The notes under the pieces are model-generated. The model had not been told where the DNA came from, did not search any database, and saw only the letters and a program-made list of their open reading frames with translations. A stretch of DNA of 64,000 nt from Cellulomonas dongxiuzhuiae (GTDB taxonomy: Bacteria > Actinomycetota > Actinomycetes > Actinomycetales > Cellulomonadaceae): NCBI RefSeq assembly GCF_018623035.1, contig NZ_CP076023.1:1302001-1366000 (forward strand), in the 5' to 3' direction. Shown piece after piece: positions 50,311 through 61,430 of this stretch; positions within the stretch are counted from its first letter, which is position 1; the number at the start of each line of letters is the position of its first letter. A program made the translations under genes and the position numbers.

Positions 50311-51195
50311 ATGGAGGGGCACGTGGTCGCGGGGTACGACGGGTCGCCGGAGGCGGTGACAGCGGTGCGGTGGGCGGCAGGGTCCGCGAAGCGGCTCGGG
50401 GTGCCCCTGAACGTCGTCCACGTGTGGGGCCTCGCCGGGCACCTGGACGCACCGCCGCTGAGCGCGGCGTCCGCGTACGTGCGGGCCGGTGCGCAGGAGG
50501 TCGCGGACGAGGGCGCCGAGGTCGCGCGCCTCGCGGAGCCCGGCCTCGAGGTGGTCGCCGTCCTCGACGACGGTCCACCGGCGCGTGCGCTCGTGCGGCG
50601 GGCCGAGGGTGCGGTGCTCATCGTGCTGGGCCGGCACGGCTCGGCCCGGCTGTCCGGCGTGCTCCTGGGCTCCGTCGCGCTCGGCACGGTGCAGCACGCG
50701 CCGTGCCCGGTCGTCGTCGTCCCCAGGACGCAGGTGGACCCGGCGGCGACGGACCTGGTCGTCGTCGGTGTGGACGGCTCGGCCCACTCCCTGGGGGCCG
50801 TCGACGCCGCCGGTCGCTACGCGACGGGCGCCGGTGCGCGCCTGCGGGTCGTGGCCTGCTGGCAGGAGCCGACGCGTGGCCGATCCCTCGCAGGCTGGTT
50901 GCGCGAGAACCCCGGAGTGCCGCTCGCGGACCTCGCGCGGACGCGTGCCGAGGGGGCCGTCGACGCGGCCGCGGCCCGGCTCCGCGAGCGGTGCCCCGAG
51001 GTGCAGGTGGAGCGGGTCGTGGAGGAGGGGCCGGCGCCGCACGTCCTGGCACGGCACGCCGAGAAGGCCGACCTGCTGGTGGTCGGCACGCGCGGGCGCG
51101 GCGGGTTCGCGGGGCTCGTGCTGGGCTCCGTGAGCCAGTGGCTGGTGGCGCGGGCGTCGTGCCCCGTCCTGGTCTCGCGCGCCGCACCGGACTGA
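50311..51195 (+). CDS. Universal stress protein with two Usp domains
   Basis: A 294-residue tandem USP. Domain 1 begins VVAGYDGSPEAVTAVRWAAG and ends GRHGSARLSGVLLGSVALGT; domain 2 begins VVVGVDGSAHSLGAVDAAG and ends GTRGRGGFAGLVLGSVSQWL. The G-x2-G-x9-G(S) ATP-binding motif is present in both. Such proteins bind ATP or cAMP and act in stress survival; the exact role is unclear. GGAGGA precedes the ATG. Confidence 0.9.
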   Translation: MEGHVVAGYDGSPEAVTAVRWAAGSAKRLGVPLNVVHVWGLAGHLDAPPLSAASAYVRAGAQEVADEGAEVARLAEPGLEVVAVLDDGPPARALVRRAEGAVLIVLGRHGSARLSGVLLGSVALGTVQHAPCPVVVVPRTQVDPAATDLVVVGVDGSAHSLGAVDAAGRYATGAGARLRVVACWQEPTRGRSLAGWLRENPGVPLADLARTRAEGAVDAAAARLRERCPEVQVERVVEEGPAPHVLARHAEKADLLVVGTRGRGGFAGLVLGSVSQWLVARASCPVLVSRAAPD

Positions 51196-51220
51196 CGGGG
51201 GCGGGGCCGCAGGGAGCGGG

Positions 51221-51226
51221 TAACCT
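51221..51226 (+). promoter_or_regulatory. -10 box of a leaderless promoter (prfB)
   Basis: TAACCT lies eight bases before the GTG start at 51235. No ribosome binding site fits, so prfB is probably leaderless. Confidence 0.5.
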
Positions 51227-51234
51227 GGTCGGTC

Positions 51235-52350
51235 GTGGCCACCACCGACTTCCCTGCCGAGCTCCGCCAGCTGCGCACCACGCTGGAGTCGATCGAGACG
51301 GTGAGCGACCCGACCGCCCTCGAGGCGAAGATCGCTCTGCTCTCCGACCAGGCCTCGGTGCCGAACCTGTGGGACGACCCCGACGAGGGGCAGAAGGTGA
51401 CGAGCGCGCTGTCCGCCGCGCAGTCCGAGCTGGAGCGGGTCAACCGGCTCCGCTCGCGCATCGACGACCTCGAGACGCTGGCGCAGATGGCCGCCGAGGA
51501 GAACGACGAGGACACGCTGGCCGAGGCCGAGGCCGAGCTCGTCGGCATCCGCAAGGACCTGGGTGAGCTCGAGGTCCGCACCCTGCTCGCGGGTCCGTAC
51601 GACCAGCGCGACGCCGTCGTGACGATCCGCGCGGGCGCGGGTGGCGTCGACGCGGCCGACTTCGCCGAGATGCTGTTGCGCATGTACCTGCGCTGGGCCG
51701 AGCGCCACGGGTACGCCACGACGGTGCTCGACACCTCCTACGCCGAGGAGGCCGGCCTCAAGAGCGCGACCTTCGAGGTGAAGACCCCCTACGCGTTCGG
51801 CCACCTGTCGGTCGAGGCCGGTACGCACCGCCTCGTGCGCATCTCGCCGTTCGACAACCAGGGGCGCCGCCAGACCTCCTTCGCGGCCGTCGAGGTCATC
51901 CCGCTCATCGAGCAGACGGACTCGGTCGACATCCCCGAGTCCGAGATCAAGGTCGATGTCTTCCGGTCCTCCGGCCCCGGCGGGCAGTCCGTCAACACCA
52001 CGGACTCCGCCGTCCGCATGACCCACATCCCCACGGGCATCGTCGTGTCCATGCAGAACGAGAAGTCGCAGATCCAGAACCGCGCCGCCGCGCTGCGGGT
52101 CCTGCAGTCGCGGCTGCTCCTGCAGCGCCAGGAGGAGGAGCGGGCCGCGAAGAAGGAGATGGCCGGCGACGTCAAGGCGAGCTGGGGCGACCAGATGCGC
52201 TCCTACGTCCTGCAGCCGTACCAGATGGTCAAGGACCTGCGCACCGAGCACGAGGTCGGCAACCCGTCGGCCGTCTTCGACGGTGAGATCGACGACTTCA
52301 TCGAGGCGGGCGTCCGCTGGCGGCGCGCGCAGCAGGGCCTCGACGACTGA
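51235..52350 (+). CDS. prfB: Peptide chain release factor 2
   Basis: A 371-residue class I release factor recognising UAA and UGA. Codon recognition is by SPF in [18 protein letters not shown] (RF2 type) and peptidyl-tRNA hydrolysis by GGQ in [17 protein letters not shown]. The frame is continuous, so it lacks the programmed +1 frameshift at an internal UGA that autoregulates many other prfB genes; this is normal for actinobacteria. Its position before ftsE-ftsX-smpB is a conserved actinobacterial arrangement. Confidence 0.97.
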   Translation: MATTDFPAELRQLRTTLESIETVSDPTALEAKIALLSDQASVPNLWDDPDEGQKVTSALSAAQSELERVNRLRSRIDDLETLAQMAAEENDEDTLAEAEAELVGIRKDLGELEVRTLLAGPYDQRDAVVTIRAGAGGVDAADFAEMLLRMYLRWAERHGYATTVLDTSYAEEAGLKSATFEVKTPYAFGHLSVEAGTHRLVRISPFDNQGRRQTSFAAVEVIPLIEQTDSVDIPESEIKVDVFRSSGPGGQSVNTTDSAVRMTHIPTGIVVSMQNEKSQIQNRAAALRVLQSRLLLQRQEEERAAKKEMAGDVKASWGDQMRSYVLQPYQMVKDLRTEHEVGNPSAVFDGEIDDFIEAGVRWRRAQQGLDD

Positions 52351-52559
52351 CGCCGGGCCGCACCGCGCGGCAGCGTCCGGCGGGTGCGCAGGGACGGACC
52401 GGGACGACCCGGACACCGGTTCACGAGACCGCCGATTCACAGGGGTGCGGGCGGCGTGTCCTGCCCTCGTCGGGGTGACGACCTTCCTACCCTCGATGAG
52501 GCCCGCGGCCTGCGGGCGGCCACGGGTACGCCCGGGGGCAGGACGAGGCGAGGTCGGCT

Positions 52560-53249
<690 letters not shown>

Positions 53250-53261
53250 GGGGGCCGGCAG

Positions 53262-54176
53262 ATGCGCGCCCAGTTCATCCTCTCCGAGATCGGCATCGGC
53301 CTGCGCCGGAACCTGTCGATGACGATCTCGGTCGTCCTCGTGACGTTCGTGTGCCTGACGTTCCTCGGCGCCGCGGCACTGCTGCAGGCGCAGATCGACA
53401 AGATGAAGGACGACTGGTACGACAAGGTCGAGGTCTCGGTCTTCCTGTGCCCGGCGAACTCCGCCGCCCCGACCTGCGCGGCCGGTGAGGTCACCCAGGA
53501 GCAGCGCGACGACATCCTCGCGGCCCTCGAGGCGCCGCAGGTCGACGCCTTCGTCCAGGAGATCTACCCGGAGTCCAAGGAGCAGGCCTTCGAGGCGTTC
53601 CAGCGGCAGTTCGGCGACCAGTTCTGGGCGTCGGCCGCCACTGCGGACGACATGAACGCGTCCCTGCGCATCAAGCTGAGCGACCCGGAGCAGTACCAGG
53701 TGGTCGCCGACGTGGTCTCGGGACGTCCGGGGGTGGAGTCCGTCGAGGACCAGCGAAGGCTGTTCGACAACCTGTTCCTGGTGCTCGACCGCGCGACGTG
53801 GGCAGCGGGTGGGCTGGCGGCGATCATGCTGCTCGCGGCCGTGCTGCTCATCACCACGACCATCCGGCTCTCCGCGCTGAGCCGCAAGCGCGAGACGGGC
53901 ATCATGCGGCTCGTCGGCGCCTCGACGCTGTTCATCCAGCTCCCGTTCATGCTCGAGGGCGTCATCGCCGCGACGCTGGGCGCCGCACTGGCGATCGGCG
54001 GGCTGTGGCTGGGTGTCGAGTACCTCGTCACCGACTGGCTGGGCCAGTCCGTCACCTGGATCCCGTACGTGAGCACGTCCGACGTCCTGGCGGTCGCACC
54101 GCTGCTGGTCCTCGTGGCACTCGTCCTCGCGGCGATCTCATCCCTGGTCACCCTGAGCCGATACACGAAGGTATGA
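53262..54176 (+). CDS. ftsX: Permease-like cell division protein FtsX
   Basis: A 304-residue membrane protein with four helices. It has the short N-terminal RAQFILSEIGIGLRRNLSM, first helix, a large extracellular loop (about residues 45-170) that contacts the hydrolase, and three C-terminal helices with SRKRETGIMRLVGAS, the FtsX core motif. The extracellular loop contains two Cys (LCPANSAAPTC). It starts 12 bases after ftsE and overlaps the M23 hydrolase gene by ATGA. Confidence 0.95.
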   Translation: MRAQFILSEIGIGLRRNLSMTISVVLVTFVCLTFLGAAALLQAQIDKMKDDWYDKVEVSVFLCPANSAAPTCAAGEVTQEQRDDILAALEAPQVDAFVQEIYPESKEQAFEAFQRQFGDQFWASAATADDMNASLRIKLSDPEQYQVVADVVSGRPGVESVEDQRRLFDNLFLVLDRATWAAGGLAAIMLLAAVLLITTTIRLSALSRKRETGIMRLVGASTLFIQLPFMLEGVIAATLGAALAIGGLWLGVEYLVTDWLGQSVTWIPYVSTSDVLAVAPLLVLVALVLAAISSLVTLSRYTKV

Positions 54177-55600
54177 CCATGCGTCGAACCGACCGCACGT
54201 CGCCCACCGTCGCCCCGCGGCACCCGCGGCACCCGCTGCGGGCGCTCGTCGCGCTGCTGTCCGCCCTCGCGGTCGCGCTGCCCGCGCTGCTCGTGGGTGC
54301 GGGCCCCGCGGTGGCCGACGACCTGTCGAACCGCCGCGCGGCGAGCGAGAAGCGCGCCGCGGCGGCCGACCAGCGCGCCGCCGACCTCGCGGAGGCGATC
54401 GAGGAGCTCAGCGGGGAGCTGGCCGCCGCGCTGTCCAGGCTCGCCGAGGTCGAGGCCCAGCTGCCGGTCGCGCAGGCGCGGCTCGACGAGGCCGTCGCGG
54501 CGGCGCAGGCCGCGCAGCGCGAGGCCGAGATCCTGGCGGCGAGGCTCCAGGCCGCGCGGGACGAGGAGGCCGCGATCACCGAGCAGATCGCCGTCGACGA
54601 CGCCCGCGAGCAGGAGATCCGCACGGCCATCGGGCAGATGGCGCGCGAGGCGTACAAGGGTGGGCGGGACGTCTCCGGCATGAGCGTCATGCTCGACGCC
54701 GAGAGCTCGCAGGACTTCGTCGAGAAGTACGGCCTGGTGTCGACCGCGCTGCGCACGCAGACGCAGGTGCTCGACGAGCTGACGGCGCTGGCCGCGAAGA
54801 ACAAGAACGCCCAGGCCCGGCAGACCGCCGTGCGCGCCAAGGTCGACGAGCTGAAGGTCGCCGCCGACGCCAAGCTCGAGGAGGCCCGGCAGGCGCAGGC
54901 CGAGGCCGAGTCCGCCAAGGCGGAGGTGGAGCGGCTCGTCGCGGAGCAGCAGCAGCGCAAGGCCGACATCGAGTCGCGCAAGTCGGAGGCGCAGGCGCAG
55001 GTCGCCGCGAACGACGCCGAGCGCGCGCAGGTCGCCAACGAGCTGTCCGCGATCATCGAGCAGCAGCGCGTCCAGCGGGAGAAGGAGGAGGCGGCGCGTC
55101 GTGCCGCCGCGCAGGCCGGTGGCGGTGGCGGCGGTGGTGGCGGCGGTGGCGGCGGCGGGGGCAGCGCCCAGCCCGGCGGCGTACGGCCGGGCGCGATGTT
55201 CGCCAACCCGACGGCGCACAACCCGATCGTCGTGACGTCCGAGTACGGCAACCGGCTGCACCCGGTGCTCGGCTACTACCGCTTGCACGCCGGGATCGAC
55301 CTGCGCGACCGCTGCGGCGAGCCGGTGTACGCGGGCCGCGACGGCACGGTGCAGTGGGCCCGCCACCGCAGCGGCTACGGCGGGCAGGTGATGGTCGACC
55401 ACGGGTGGGTCAACGGCTCCTCGCTGATGTCGAGCTACAACCACATGTCGTCGTTCGCCGTGGGCGGTGGCGCGCAGGTCCGCGCCGGTCAGCTGCTCGG
55501 CTACGCCGGCAACACCGGGACGTCGGCCGCGTGCCACCTGCACTTCGAGGTGTACGTCAACGGCGGCACGGTGAACCCGCGTTCCTACCTCGGGCTCTGA
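54173..55600 (+). CDS. M23 family peptidase with coiled coil (EnvC-like FtsEX partner)
   Basis: A 475-residue secreted protein: Arg-rich signal peptide with hydrophobic core (ALVALLSALAVALPALLVGA) and cleavage near VADDLSN, a long coiled coil (about residues 45-310) rich in Ala, Glu and Arg, a linker of about 15 glycines, and a C-terminal M23 domain with zinc ligands in YRLHAGIDL (H-x3-D) and CHLHFEVYVNG (H-x-H). FtsEX partners with coiled-coil hydrolases in division; the ATGA overlap with ftsX supports that here. Zinc ligands are intact, so it may be a true endopeptidase. Confidence 0.9.
   Translation: MTMRRTDRTSPTVAPRHPRHPLRALVALLSALAVALPALLVGAGPAVADDLSNRRAASEKRAAAADQRAADLAEAIEELSGELAAALSRLAEVEAQLPVAQARLDEAVAAAQAAQREAEILAARLQAARDEEAAITEQIAVDDAREQEIRTAIGQMAREAYKGGRDVSGMSVMLDAESSQDFVEKYGLVSTALRTQTQVLDELTALAAKNKNAQARQTAVRAKVDELKVAADAKLEEARQAQAEAESAKAEVERLVAEQQQRKADIESRKSEAQAQVAANDAERAQVANELSAIIEQQRVQREKEEAARRAAAQAGGGGGGGGGGGGGGGSAQPGGVRPGAMFANPTAHNPIVVTSEYGNRLHPVLGYYRLHAGIDLRDRCGEPVYAGRDGTVQWARHRSGYGGQVMVDHGWVNGSSLMSSYNHMSSFAVGGGAQVRAGQLLGYAGNTGTSAACHLHFEVYVNGGTVNPRSYLGL
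55118..55162 (+). repeat. Glycine-codon tract in the M23 peptidase gene
   Basis: About fifteen consecutive GGN codons encode the flexible linker between coiled coil and catalytic domain. Such tracts may vary in length by slippage. Confidence 0.6.
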
Positions 55601-55759
55601 GCCCCCGCGTCCGCGGTCGGCGAATGACCGGGGGACCGCGCGCACGTCGCCGGTAGGCTCGTCATCGGTGCGACGTCCGTCGCGCCCCGCCCGTCCCGGG
55701 CGATCCTCGTTCGGTTGCCAGCGTGCGCCGGACCAGCACCAGGAACGGAGGGCCGTGTC

Positions 55760-56236
55760 GTGGCGAAGGCGAAGGCCGACGGCCGCACGATGGTCGCCGC
55801 CAACCGCAAGGCCCGGCACGACTACCTCATCCAGGACGTGCTCGAGGCCGGGCTCGTCCTGACGGGGACCGAGGTGAAGGCGCTGCGCGCCGGACGCGCG
55901 TCCCTCGTCGACGGCTGGGGCGAGATCGAGAACGGGGAGGCGTGGCTGCACGGCGTCCACATCCCGGAGTACTCGCAGGGCACCTGGACCAACCACGCGC
56001 CGCGCCGCAAGCGCAAGATGCTCCTGCACCGTGAGGAGATCGAGCGGCTCGAGGCCCGCACGCGCGAGAAGGGCCACACGATCGTGCCGCTCGCGCTGTA
56101 CTTCCTCGACGGGCGCGCGAAGGTCGAGATCGCGCTGGCCGTCGGCAAGAAGGAGTGGGACAAGCGCCAGGCGCTGCGCGAGCGGCAGGACAACCTCGAG
56201 TCGCAGCGGGCGATCCGCGAGCGACGCGACCGGTGA
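55760..56236 (+). CDS. smpB: SsrA-binding protein SmpB
   Basis: A 158-residue tmRNA-binding protein for ribosome rescue. [20 protein letters not shown] at the start, [19 protein letters not shown] (RNA-binding loop), [20 protein letters not shown] and the basic C-terminal tail [15 protein letters not shown] are all present. The GTG at 55760 is the usual position. A tmRNA gene often follows smpB but none is visible in the next kilobase. Confidence 0.97.
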   Translation: MAKAKADGRTMVAANRKARHDYLIQDVLEAGLVLTGTEVKALRAGRASLVDGWGEIENGEAWLHGVHIPEYSQGTWTNHAPRRKRKMLLHREEIERLEARTREKGHTIVPLALYFLDGRAKVEIALAVGKKEWDKRQALRERQDNLESQRAIRERRDR

Positions 56237-58164
56237 CCGTCGTGCGGTCGTCGCTCCCCGGTGCACCGGGCGAGCCCGCTGTCGCCCGTGCAGTGCGTCG
56301 CCTCGCGGTCCTGGGCCTCGTGCTGCTGCTCGCGCTCGGGGCGATCCTCCTGGCGCCACCGGTCGCGCTGGCCTCGTCCGGCCGCGCCGACCTGAGCACG
56401 GGACGCGAGATCACGCGCTACGACGTGACGGCCGACGCGGCCGCCGACGGCACCGTGGACGTGGTGATCGACTTCGACTTCGACTTCGGCGACGATCCCG
56501 GCCACGGCCCGTACCTGACGTTCCCGACCCGCGTGTCCTACGACGACGAGACCGACCGGTTCTTCGAGTTCAGCGACGTGCGCGTCACCAGCCCCACGGG
56601 TGCGCCGGCACAGCTGCACCGCGAGGACGAGACCTCGGCGGTGATCCTGCGGATCGGCGACGAGGACGTCGACGACGTGTCCGGCGTGCAGACGTACCGC
56701 GTCGAGATGACGGTCGACGGGTGGATCAACCCGGCCAACGCCCAGCACTCGGGCGACGAGCTGTACTGGAACGTCATCGGTCCCGGTTGGGAGGTCCCGC
56801 TCTCGGACCTGTCCGTCACCGTCACCGGGCCGGCCGCGGTGGAGGGCGTCGCGTGCTTCACCGGGCCGCAGGGGTCGACGACGCCCTGCGACGACGCGAC
56901 GACCGCGGGGGACTCCGCGACCTTCACACAGTCCGTCGTGCCGGTGGGGGACCAGCTCACGACGGTCACGGGCTGGCCCGGGGGGACGTTCCCCGGCGTG
57001 CAGCCGATCCTGCGTGACAAGCCCGACCCGGTGCTGCCGCTGCGTCCCACGACCGTGGGCGGCGGGGTCGCCGCCGCGGTCCTCCTGCTCGGCGGCGGGC
57101 TCGCGGTCCGCCGTGTACGGCGGACGGGCCGGGACCAGGCGTACCTGGGCCTGACGCCGGGGCTGCGACCGGCGGACGGCCAGGGGACGGCCAGCGGTCC
57201 GCGGGACCGCCGCGCACCCGTCGCCGTGCAGTTCCAGCCGCCCGAGGGTGCGCGCCCGGGGGAGATCGGCACGCTCGTCGACGAGAAGGCCGACGCGGTC
57301 GACGTGACGGCCACGATCATCGACCTGGCGGTCCGCGGCTGGCTCCGCATCGAGGAGGTGCCGCGCGAGGACCCGCGCAAGAAGCCCAAGGACTGGACGC
57401 TCGTGCGGCTGCGCGCGGGTACCGAGGGCCTGCTGCCGTTCGAGGCGGGGTTGCTCGGCGACCTCTTCGAGAAGGGTGACGAGGTGAGGCTGTCCGACCT
57501 GCGGCAGACCTTTGCCTCGTCGCTCGCCAAGGTCCAGGGCATGCTGTACGACCACGTGACGGATGTCGGGTGGTTCCGTGCGAACCCCAAGAGCGTGCGT
57601 ACCGCCTGGATCGTCGTCGGTGTGCTGCTCCTGCTCGCGGGCGGCATCGGCGCCGCGGTGGCCATGGCGGTGCAGGTCGTGCCCGGGCTGGCCCTGGTCG
57701 GGATCGCGCTGCTGCTCGTCGGCGTCCTCGTGCTCGTGCTCAGCGGGGCGGCGCCCGCGCGCACGCCCGCTGGCACCGCCGTCCTCGCGCAGGCGCTGGG
57801 GTTCCGTCGCTACCTCGCCACCGCGGAGGCCGACCAGATCCGGTTCGAGGAGGGGCAGGACGTCTTCAGCCGGTACCTCCCGTACGCCATCGTCTTCGGT
57901 CTGGCGGACCGGTGGTCCCGGGTGTTCGCCGAGCTCGCGGCGCAGGGGGTGCCGGTGGCGGCTCCGACCTGGTACGTCGGGGCGTACTCGCCCGGCACCG
58001 TCGGATTCTGGGGCGCCGGGTTCGTCGGCGCCCTCGACCGGTTCGAGTCGATCACGACGGCGGCCATCTCCGCCCCGACGCCCGGCACCTCGGGCGGGTC
58101 GGGGCTCGGTGGGGGCGGGTTCTCCGGTGGTGGCGTCGGCGGTGGCGGCGGGGGCGGCTGGTAG
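56233..58164 (+). CDS. DUF2207 family membrane protein with Gly-rich tail
   Basis: A 643-residue protein. Signal peptide or first helix ([20 protein letters not shown]), an N-terminal extracellular beta domain of the DUF2207 type ([20 protein letters not shown] onward), helix near residue 275 ([17 protein letters not shown]), a cytoplasmic domain with [20 protein letters not shown], two further helices and a Gly-rich end ([18 protein letters not shown]). The end is a hallmark of the family. Function unknown. The GTG overlaps smpB stop by four bases. Confidence 0.88.
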   Translation: MTVVRSSLPGAPGEPAVARAVRRLAVLGLVLLLALGAILLAPPVALASSGRADLSTGREITRYDVTADAAADGTVDVVIDFDFDFGDDPGHGPYLTFPTRVSYDDETDRFFEFSDVRVTSPTGAPAQLHREDETSAVILRIGDEDVDDVSGVQTYRVEMTVDGWINPANAQHSGDELYWNVIGPGWEVPLSDLSVTVTGPAAVEGVACFTGPQGSTTPCDDATTAGDSATFTQSVVPVGDQLTTVTGWPGGTFPGVQPILRDKPDPVLPLRPTTVGGGVAAAVLLLGGGLAVRRVRRTGRDQAYLGLTPGLRPADGQGTASGPRDRRAPVAVQFQPPEGARPGEIGTLVDEKADAVDVTATIIDLAVRGWLRIEEVPREDPRKKPKDWTLVRLRAGTEGLLPFEAGLLGDLFEKGDEVRLSDLRQTFASSLAKVQGMLYDHVTDVGWFRANPKSVRTAWIVVGVLLLLAGGIGAAVAMAVQVVPGLALVGIALLLVGVLVLVLSGAAPARTPAGTAVLAQALGFRRYLATAEADQIRFEEGQDVFSRYLPYAIVFGLADRWSRVFAELAAQGVPVAAPTWYVGAYSPGTVGFWGAGFVGALDRFESITTAAISAPTPGTSGGSGLGGGGFSGGGVGGGGGGGW

Positions 58165-58193
58165 GACCGGAACCACCGTCGGGCGAGGCTCGC

Positions 58194-59543
58194 TCAGGTG
58201 TCGTCGGCGCGCGAGCCGAGCGCCGCCTGACCGGTGCGACGCAGCGTGGTGCGTGCGACGACCTGTTGCCACGTCGACGCCCGCTCGGAGCGACCGCGCC
58301 CGACGAACGACACCGCCCAGTGCAGCAGCGTCGTCAGCCGGTTCTTGAAGCCCACCAGGTACACCAGGTGGACGCCCAGCCACAGCGCCCAGGCCACGAG
58401 CCCCGAGGTCCGCACGGACCCGATCTGCGCGACGGCGAAGAACCGCGAGACCGTGGCCATGCTGCCCTTGTCGCGGTAGACGAACTCCTGCCCGGTGGGC
58501 TCACCCTGCACGCGACGGCGGATCTGGTCCGCGGCGTGCTGCCCGCTCTGGATCGCGACCTGCGCGACGCCCGGCAGCTTGCCGTGACGCATGAGGTCAC
58601 CGACGACGAACACCTCGGGGTGCCCCGGCAGCGTGCAGTCCTGCTCCACGGGCACCTGGCCGGACCGGGTCGGCTCGACCCCCGCGCGCTCCGCGAGGAC
58701 ACGGCCCACCGGCGCACCGGCCACGCCCGCGGCCCACACCTTGCACACCGACGGCACCACGCGCCGGTTCCCGTCCTGGTCCTCGACCGTGACCGAGCGC
58801 TCGTCCACGTCGACGACCTTCCAGCCGGTCCAGACCTCGACCCCGACGTGCTCGAGCTCGCGCGTCGCCGCGGCGGACAGCTGCTCCGGGTACCCGGGCA
58901 GCACGTGCGGCACCGGGTCGACGAGCAGGATCCGCGCCCGCGACGGGTCGACGTGCCGGAACTGGCCCGGCAGCACGCGGTGCGCGAGCTCGGCGACCTG
59001 CCCGGCCATCTCGACGCCCGTCGGGCCGGCGCCGACCACGACGAACGTCAGGAGCCGCTCGACGACCTCCTCGTCGCCCGTCAGCTCGGCCAGCTCGAAC
59101 GCGCCGAAGATCCGCGCCCGCCCCTCCATCGCGTCGTCGAGGCTCTTGAGGCCGGGCGCGTACTCGGAGAAGTGGTCGTTCCCGAAGTACGACTGTCCGG
59201 CCCCCGCGGCGACCACGAGCGAGTCGTACCGCGTGCGGGTCACGCCGAGGGGCGACCGGTGCACGACCTCGTGCGCCTCGAGGTCGACGTCCTCGACGAG
59301 ACCGAGGACCACGCGCGCGTTGCGCTGTCGGCGCAGCACGTCGCGCGTCGCGGGCGCGACCTCCCCGGAGGAGAGGATGCCCGTGACCACCTGGTAGAGC
59401 AGCGGCTGGAACAGGTGGTGGTTGACCCCGCTGATCACCGTGACCCGCACGCCGGGCACGCGCGCGAGCGCCCGGGTCGTGAACAGCCCACCGAACCCCG
59501 AGCCCACGACGACGACGTCGTGCGGGCGCCGCGTCGGTGCCAT
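58194..59543 (-). CDS. Type II NADH dehydrogenase (NDH-2)/FAD-dependent oxidoreductase
   Basis: A 449-residue flavoprotein. FAD-binding VVVVGSGFGGLFTTRAL (about residues 10-26), the NDH-2-type LFQPLLYQVVTGILSSGEVA, the NAD-binding FVVVGAGPTGVEMAGQVAEL and EVFVVGDLMRH near the C-terminus. NDH-2 oxidises NADH and passes electrons to menaquinone without pumping protons. Its C-terminal amphipathic part (LVAWALWLGVHLVYLVGF) would anchor it to the membrane. It converges with the DUF2207 gene. ATG 59543 is chosen as the usual short N-terminus. Confidence 0.92.
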   Translation of the reverse strand: MAPTRRPHDVVVVGSGFGGLFTTRALARVPGVRVTVISGVNHHLFQPLLYQVVTGILSSGEVAPATRDVLRRQRNARVVLGLVEDVDLEAHEVVHRSPLGVTRTRYDSLVVAAGAGQSYFGNDHFSEYAPGLKSLDDAMEGRARIFGAFELAELTGDEEVVERLLTFVVVGAGPTGVEMAGQVAELAHRVLPGQFRHVDPSRARILLVDPVPHVLPGYPEQLSAAATRELEHVGVEVWTGWKVVDVDERSVTVEDQDGNRRVVPSVCKVWAAGVAGAPVGRVLAERAGVEPTRSGQVPVEQDCTLPGHPEVFVVGDLMRHGKLPGVAQVAIQSGQHAADQIRRRVQGEPTGQEFVYRDKGSMATVSRFFAVAQIGSVRTSGLVAWALWLGVHLVYLVGFKNRLTTLLHWAVSFVGRGRSERASTWQQVVARTTLRRTGQAALGSRADDT

Positions 59544-59718
59544 CAGTGCCTCCCGTACCACCGGTCGGCCACCGGCAGCGTCGTGGCGTCCTCGTCGCGT
59601 CCGACGCTACGGGCGTCGGGCGCCGAGCGCGCGTCGGCGGTCATCGCACGGTTCGGCGCGCGCCCGGGCCGCGCAGGCGGTAGACCTCCACCCGGGGATC
59701 GACGGTGAGGACGGTGGC

Positions 59719-61344
59719 GTGGCGACGACGACGGACAGCACGACGGGGACGAGGCTCGACGAGGCGGTGCACCGCGTGCTCGGCGAGGGCACGGCGCTGC
59801 GCCAGGCGCAGCGCGACGCGCTGGCAGGGCTGGACGCCCATGACACGGTGCTCGTCGCCCGCACGGGCGCCGGCAAGACGGCGGTGTACGCGATCGCGAC
59901 GCTGGTCGCCGCGCGTCTGACCGTCGTCGTGTCGCCGCTGATCGCGTTGCAGCGTGACCAGGAGCGTGCGTTGGCCGAGGCGGGGCTTCGGGTCGCGTCC
60001 GTGAGCTCCGTCCGGACCGCGCGCGAGCAGCGCGAGGCGCTCGAGGCGGCGTCGTCGGGCGGGCTCGACGTGCTCCTGCTCGGTCCTGAGCAGCTTCAGC
60101 GGAGCGTCGTCCTGGAGGCGTTGACAGGTGCCGACGTCGGTCTGGTCGTCGTCGACGAGGCGCACTGCGTGGCCGAGTGGGGTCACGACTTCCGTCCCGA
60201 CTACCTGCTCGTCGGGTCCGCCGTCCGGCGGCTGGGCTCGCCCCGCTTGCTCGCGCTGACGGCGACGGCGTCGACGCACGTGCGCGACGAGATCGTCGCG
60301 CGCCTGGGGATGTGCGACCCGCGCGTCCTCGTGCACGACGCGGACCGGCCCAACATCTGGCTCGGCGCCCGCCCCGCCGCCACGCAGGACGAGCGGGACG
60401 CCGTGGTGCGCGAGCTCGTCGCCGACGAGCCGGGGCCCGTGATCGTCTACGCGCGGACCCGGACGCACTGCGAGGAGCTGGCCGCCCGGCTCGCGGAGGT
60501 GCGGCCCGCGTCCGTCTACCACGCGGGCCTGCCGGCGGCCGAGCGGGCGGCGACGCAGGACCGCTTCCTGTCCGGCCGCGACGACCTGGTGGTCGCCACC
60601 TCGGCGTTCGGCATGGGCATCGACCGGCCCGACGTGCGCCTGGTCGTGCACGCGGGCCCGCCCACCACGCTCGACCAGTACTACCAGGAGGTGGGCCGCG
60701 CGGGCCGCGACGAGGAGCCCGCACGCGCGGTCGTCGTCGTGAGGTCCGAGGACCACGCCCTGGCGCGCTACCAGCGGTCCGGCGGCGGCCCGCGGCCCGC
60801 GACGCTCCTGCGGCTGCTGCACGCGCTCGCGACGACGCCGGGTGACCAGGCGGCGCTCGCCACGGCCACCGGGCTGGGGCGCCGGACGGTCGCCCGGGCG
60901 CTGGGCACGCTGCAGCACGTGGGCGCGGTCCGCGACGACGGGGGCACGCTGCGGCTGGCCGACGGTGCCGACGGCCGGCAGGTGCTCGCGGACGTGCACG
61001 AGGCGCGCGAGCGCAGGACACGGCTGGAGGCCTCGCGCGTCGACCTCGTGCGCACCTACACCGACACCACGGACTGCCGTCGCCGCCTGCTGCTCGAGCT
61101 GCTCGGCGAGGAGCGGCGCGAGCCGTGCGGCCGGTGCGACAGCTGCGACGCGGGCACGTCGCTCGCCGTCGCGGCGCAGCGCGTGCGACCCGGCCAGCCG
61201 GTGCGCCACCAGGAGTTCGGCGCCGGGACGGTGAGCGTCGTCGAGGCGGAGCGGGTGACCGTGCTGTTCGAGGACCGCGGCTATGTGACGCTCGACACGC
61301 AGATCGCCATGGACTCCCAGCTTCTGACGCTTCAAGCGCGGTGA
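59719..61344 (+). CDS. RecQ-like ATP-dependent DNA helicase
   Basis: A 541-residue superfamily 2 helicase. Walker A ARTGAGKTAVYAIA, motif Ia VVSPLIALQRDQ, motif II VVDEAHCVAEWGHDFRPDY, motif III LALTATAS, motif V VVATSAFGMGIDRPDVR and motif VI QEVGRAGRDEEPA. The RecQ-Ct zinc site is CGRCDSC preceded by a further Cys. There is no HRDC domain. It is shorter than E. coli RecQ. Function: DNA repair, fork processing. A C-terminal beta-like domain (VRPGQPVRHQEFGAGTVSVVE) resembles those of UvrD-type helicases. Confidence 0.92.
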   Translation: MATTTDSTTGTRLDEAVHRVLGEGTALRQAQRDALAGLDAHDTVLVARTGAGKTAVYAIATLVAARLTVVVSPLIALQRDQERALAEAGLRVASVSSVRTAREQREALEAASSGGLDVLLLGPEQLQRSVVLEALTGADVGLVVVDEAHCVAEWGHDFRPDYLLVGSAVRRLGSPRLLALTATASTHVRDEIVARLGMCDPRVLVHDADRPNIWLGARPAATQDERDAVVRELVADEPGPVIVYARTRTHCEELAARLAEVRPASVYHAGLPAAERAATQDRFLSGRDDLVVATSAFGMGIDRPDVRLVVHAGPPTTLDQYYQEVGRAGRDEEPARAVVVVRSEDHALARYQRSGGGPRPATLLRLLHALATTPGDQAALATATGLGRRTVARALGTLQHVGAVRDDGGTLRLADGADGRQVLADVHEARERRTRLEASRVDLVRTYTDTTDCRRRLLLELLGEERREPCGRCDSCDAGTSLAVAAQRVRPGQPVRHQEFGAGTVSVVEAERVTVLFEDRGYVTLDTQIAMDSQLLTLQAR

Positions 61345-61430
61345 CGAGGCACGCGCCGACGCGCCAGCGGTTGCCGGGACGCGGCGCTGCGAGCACGGTG
61401 GAACGCACGAAGCGACAGGAGGCCCCCTGC

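Noticed and set aside
51235..52350. Programmed frameshift in prfB
   Set aside because: The reading frame is continuous with no internal UGA near codon 26.
56237..57300. tmRNA gene downstream of smpB
   Set aside because: The sequence is occupied by the DUF2207 gene and no tmRNA-like ends or tag-peptide frame were seen.
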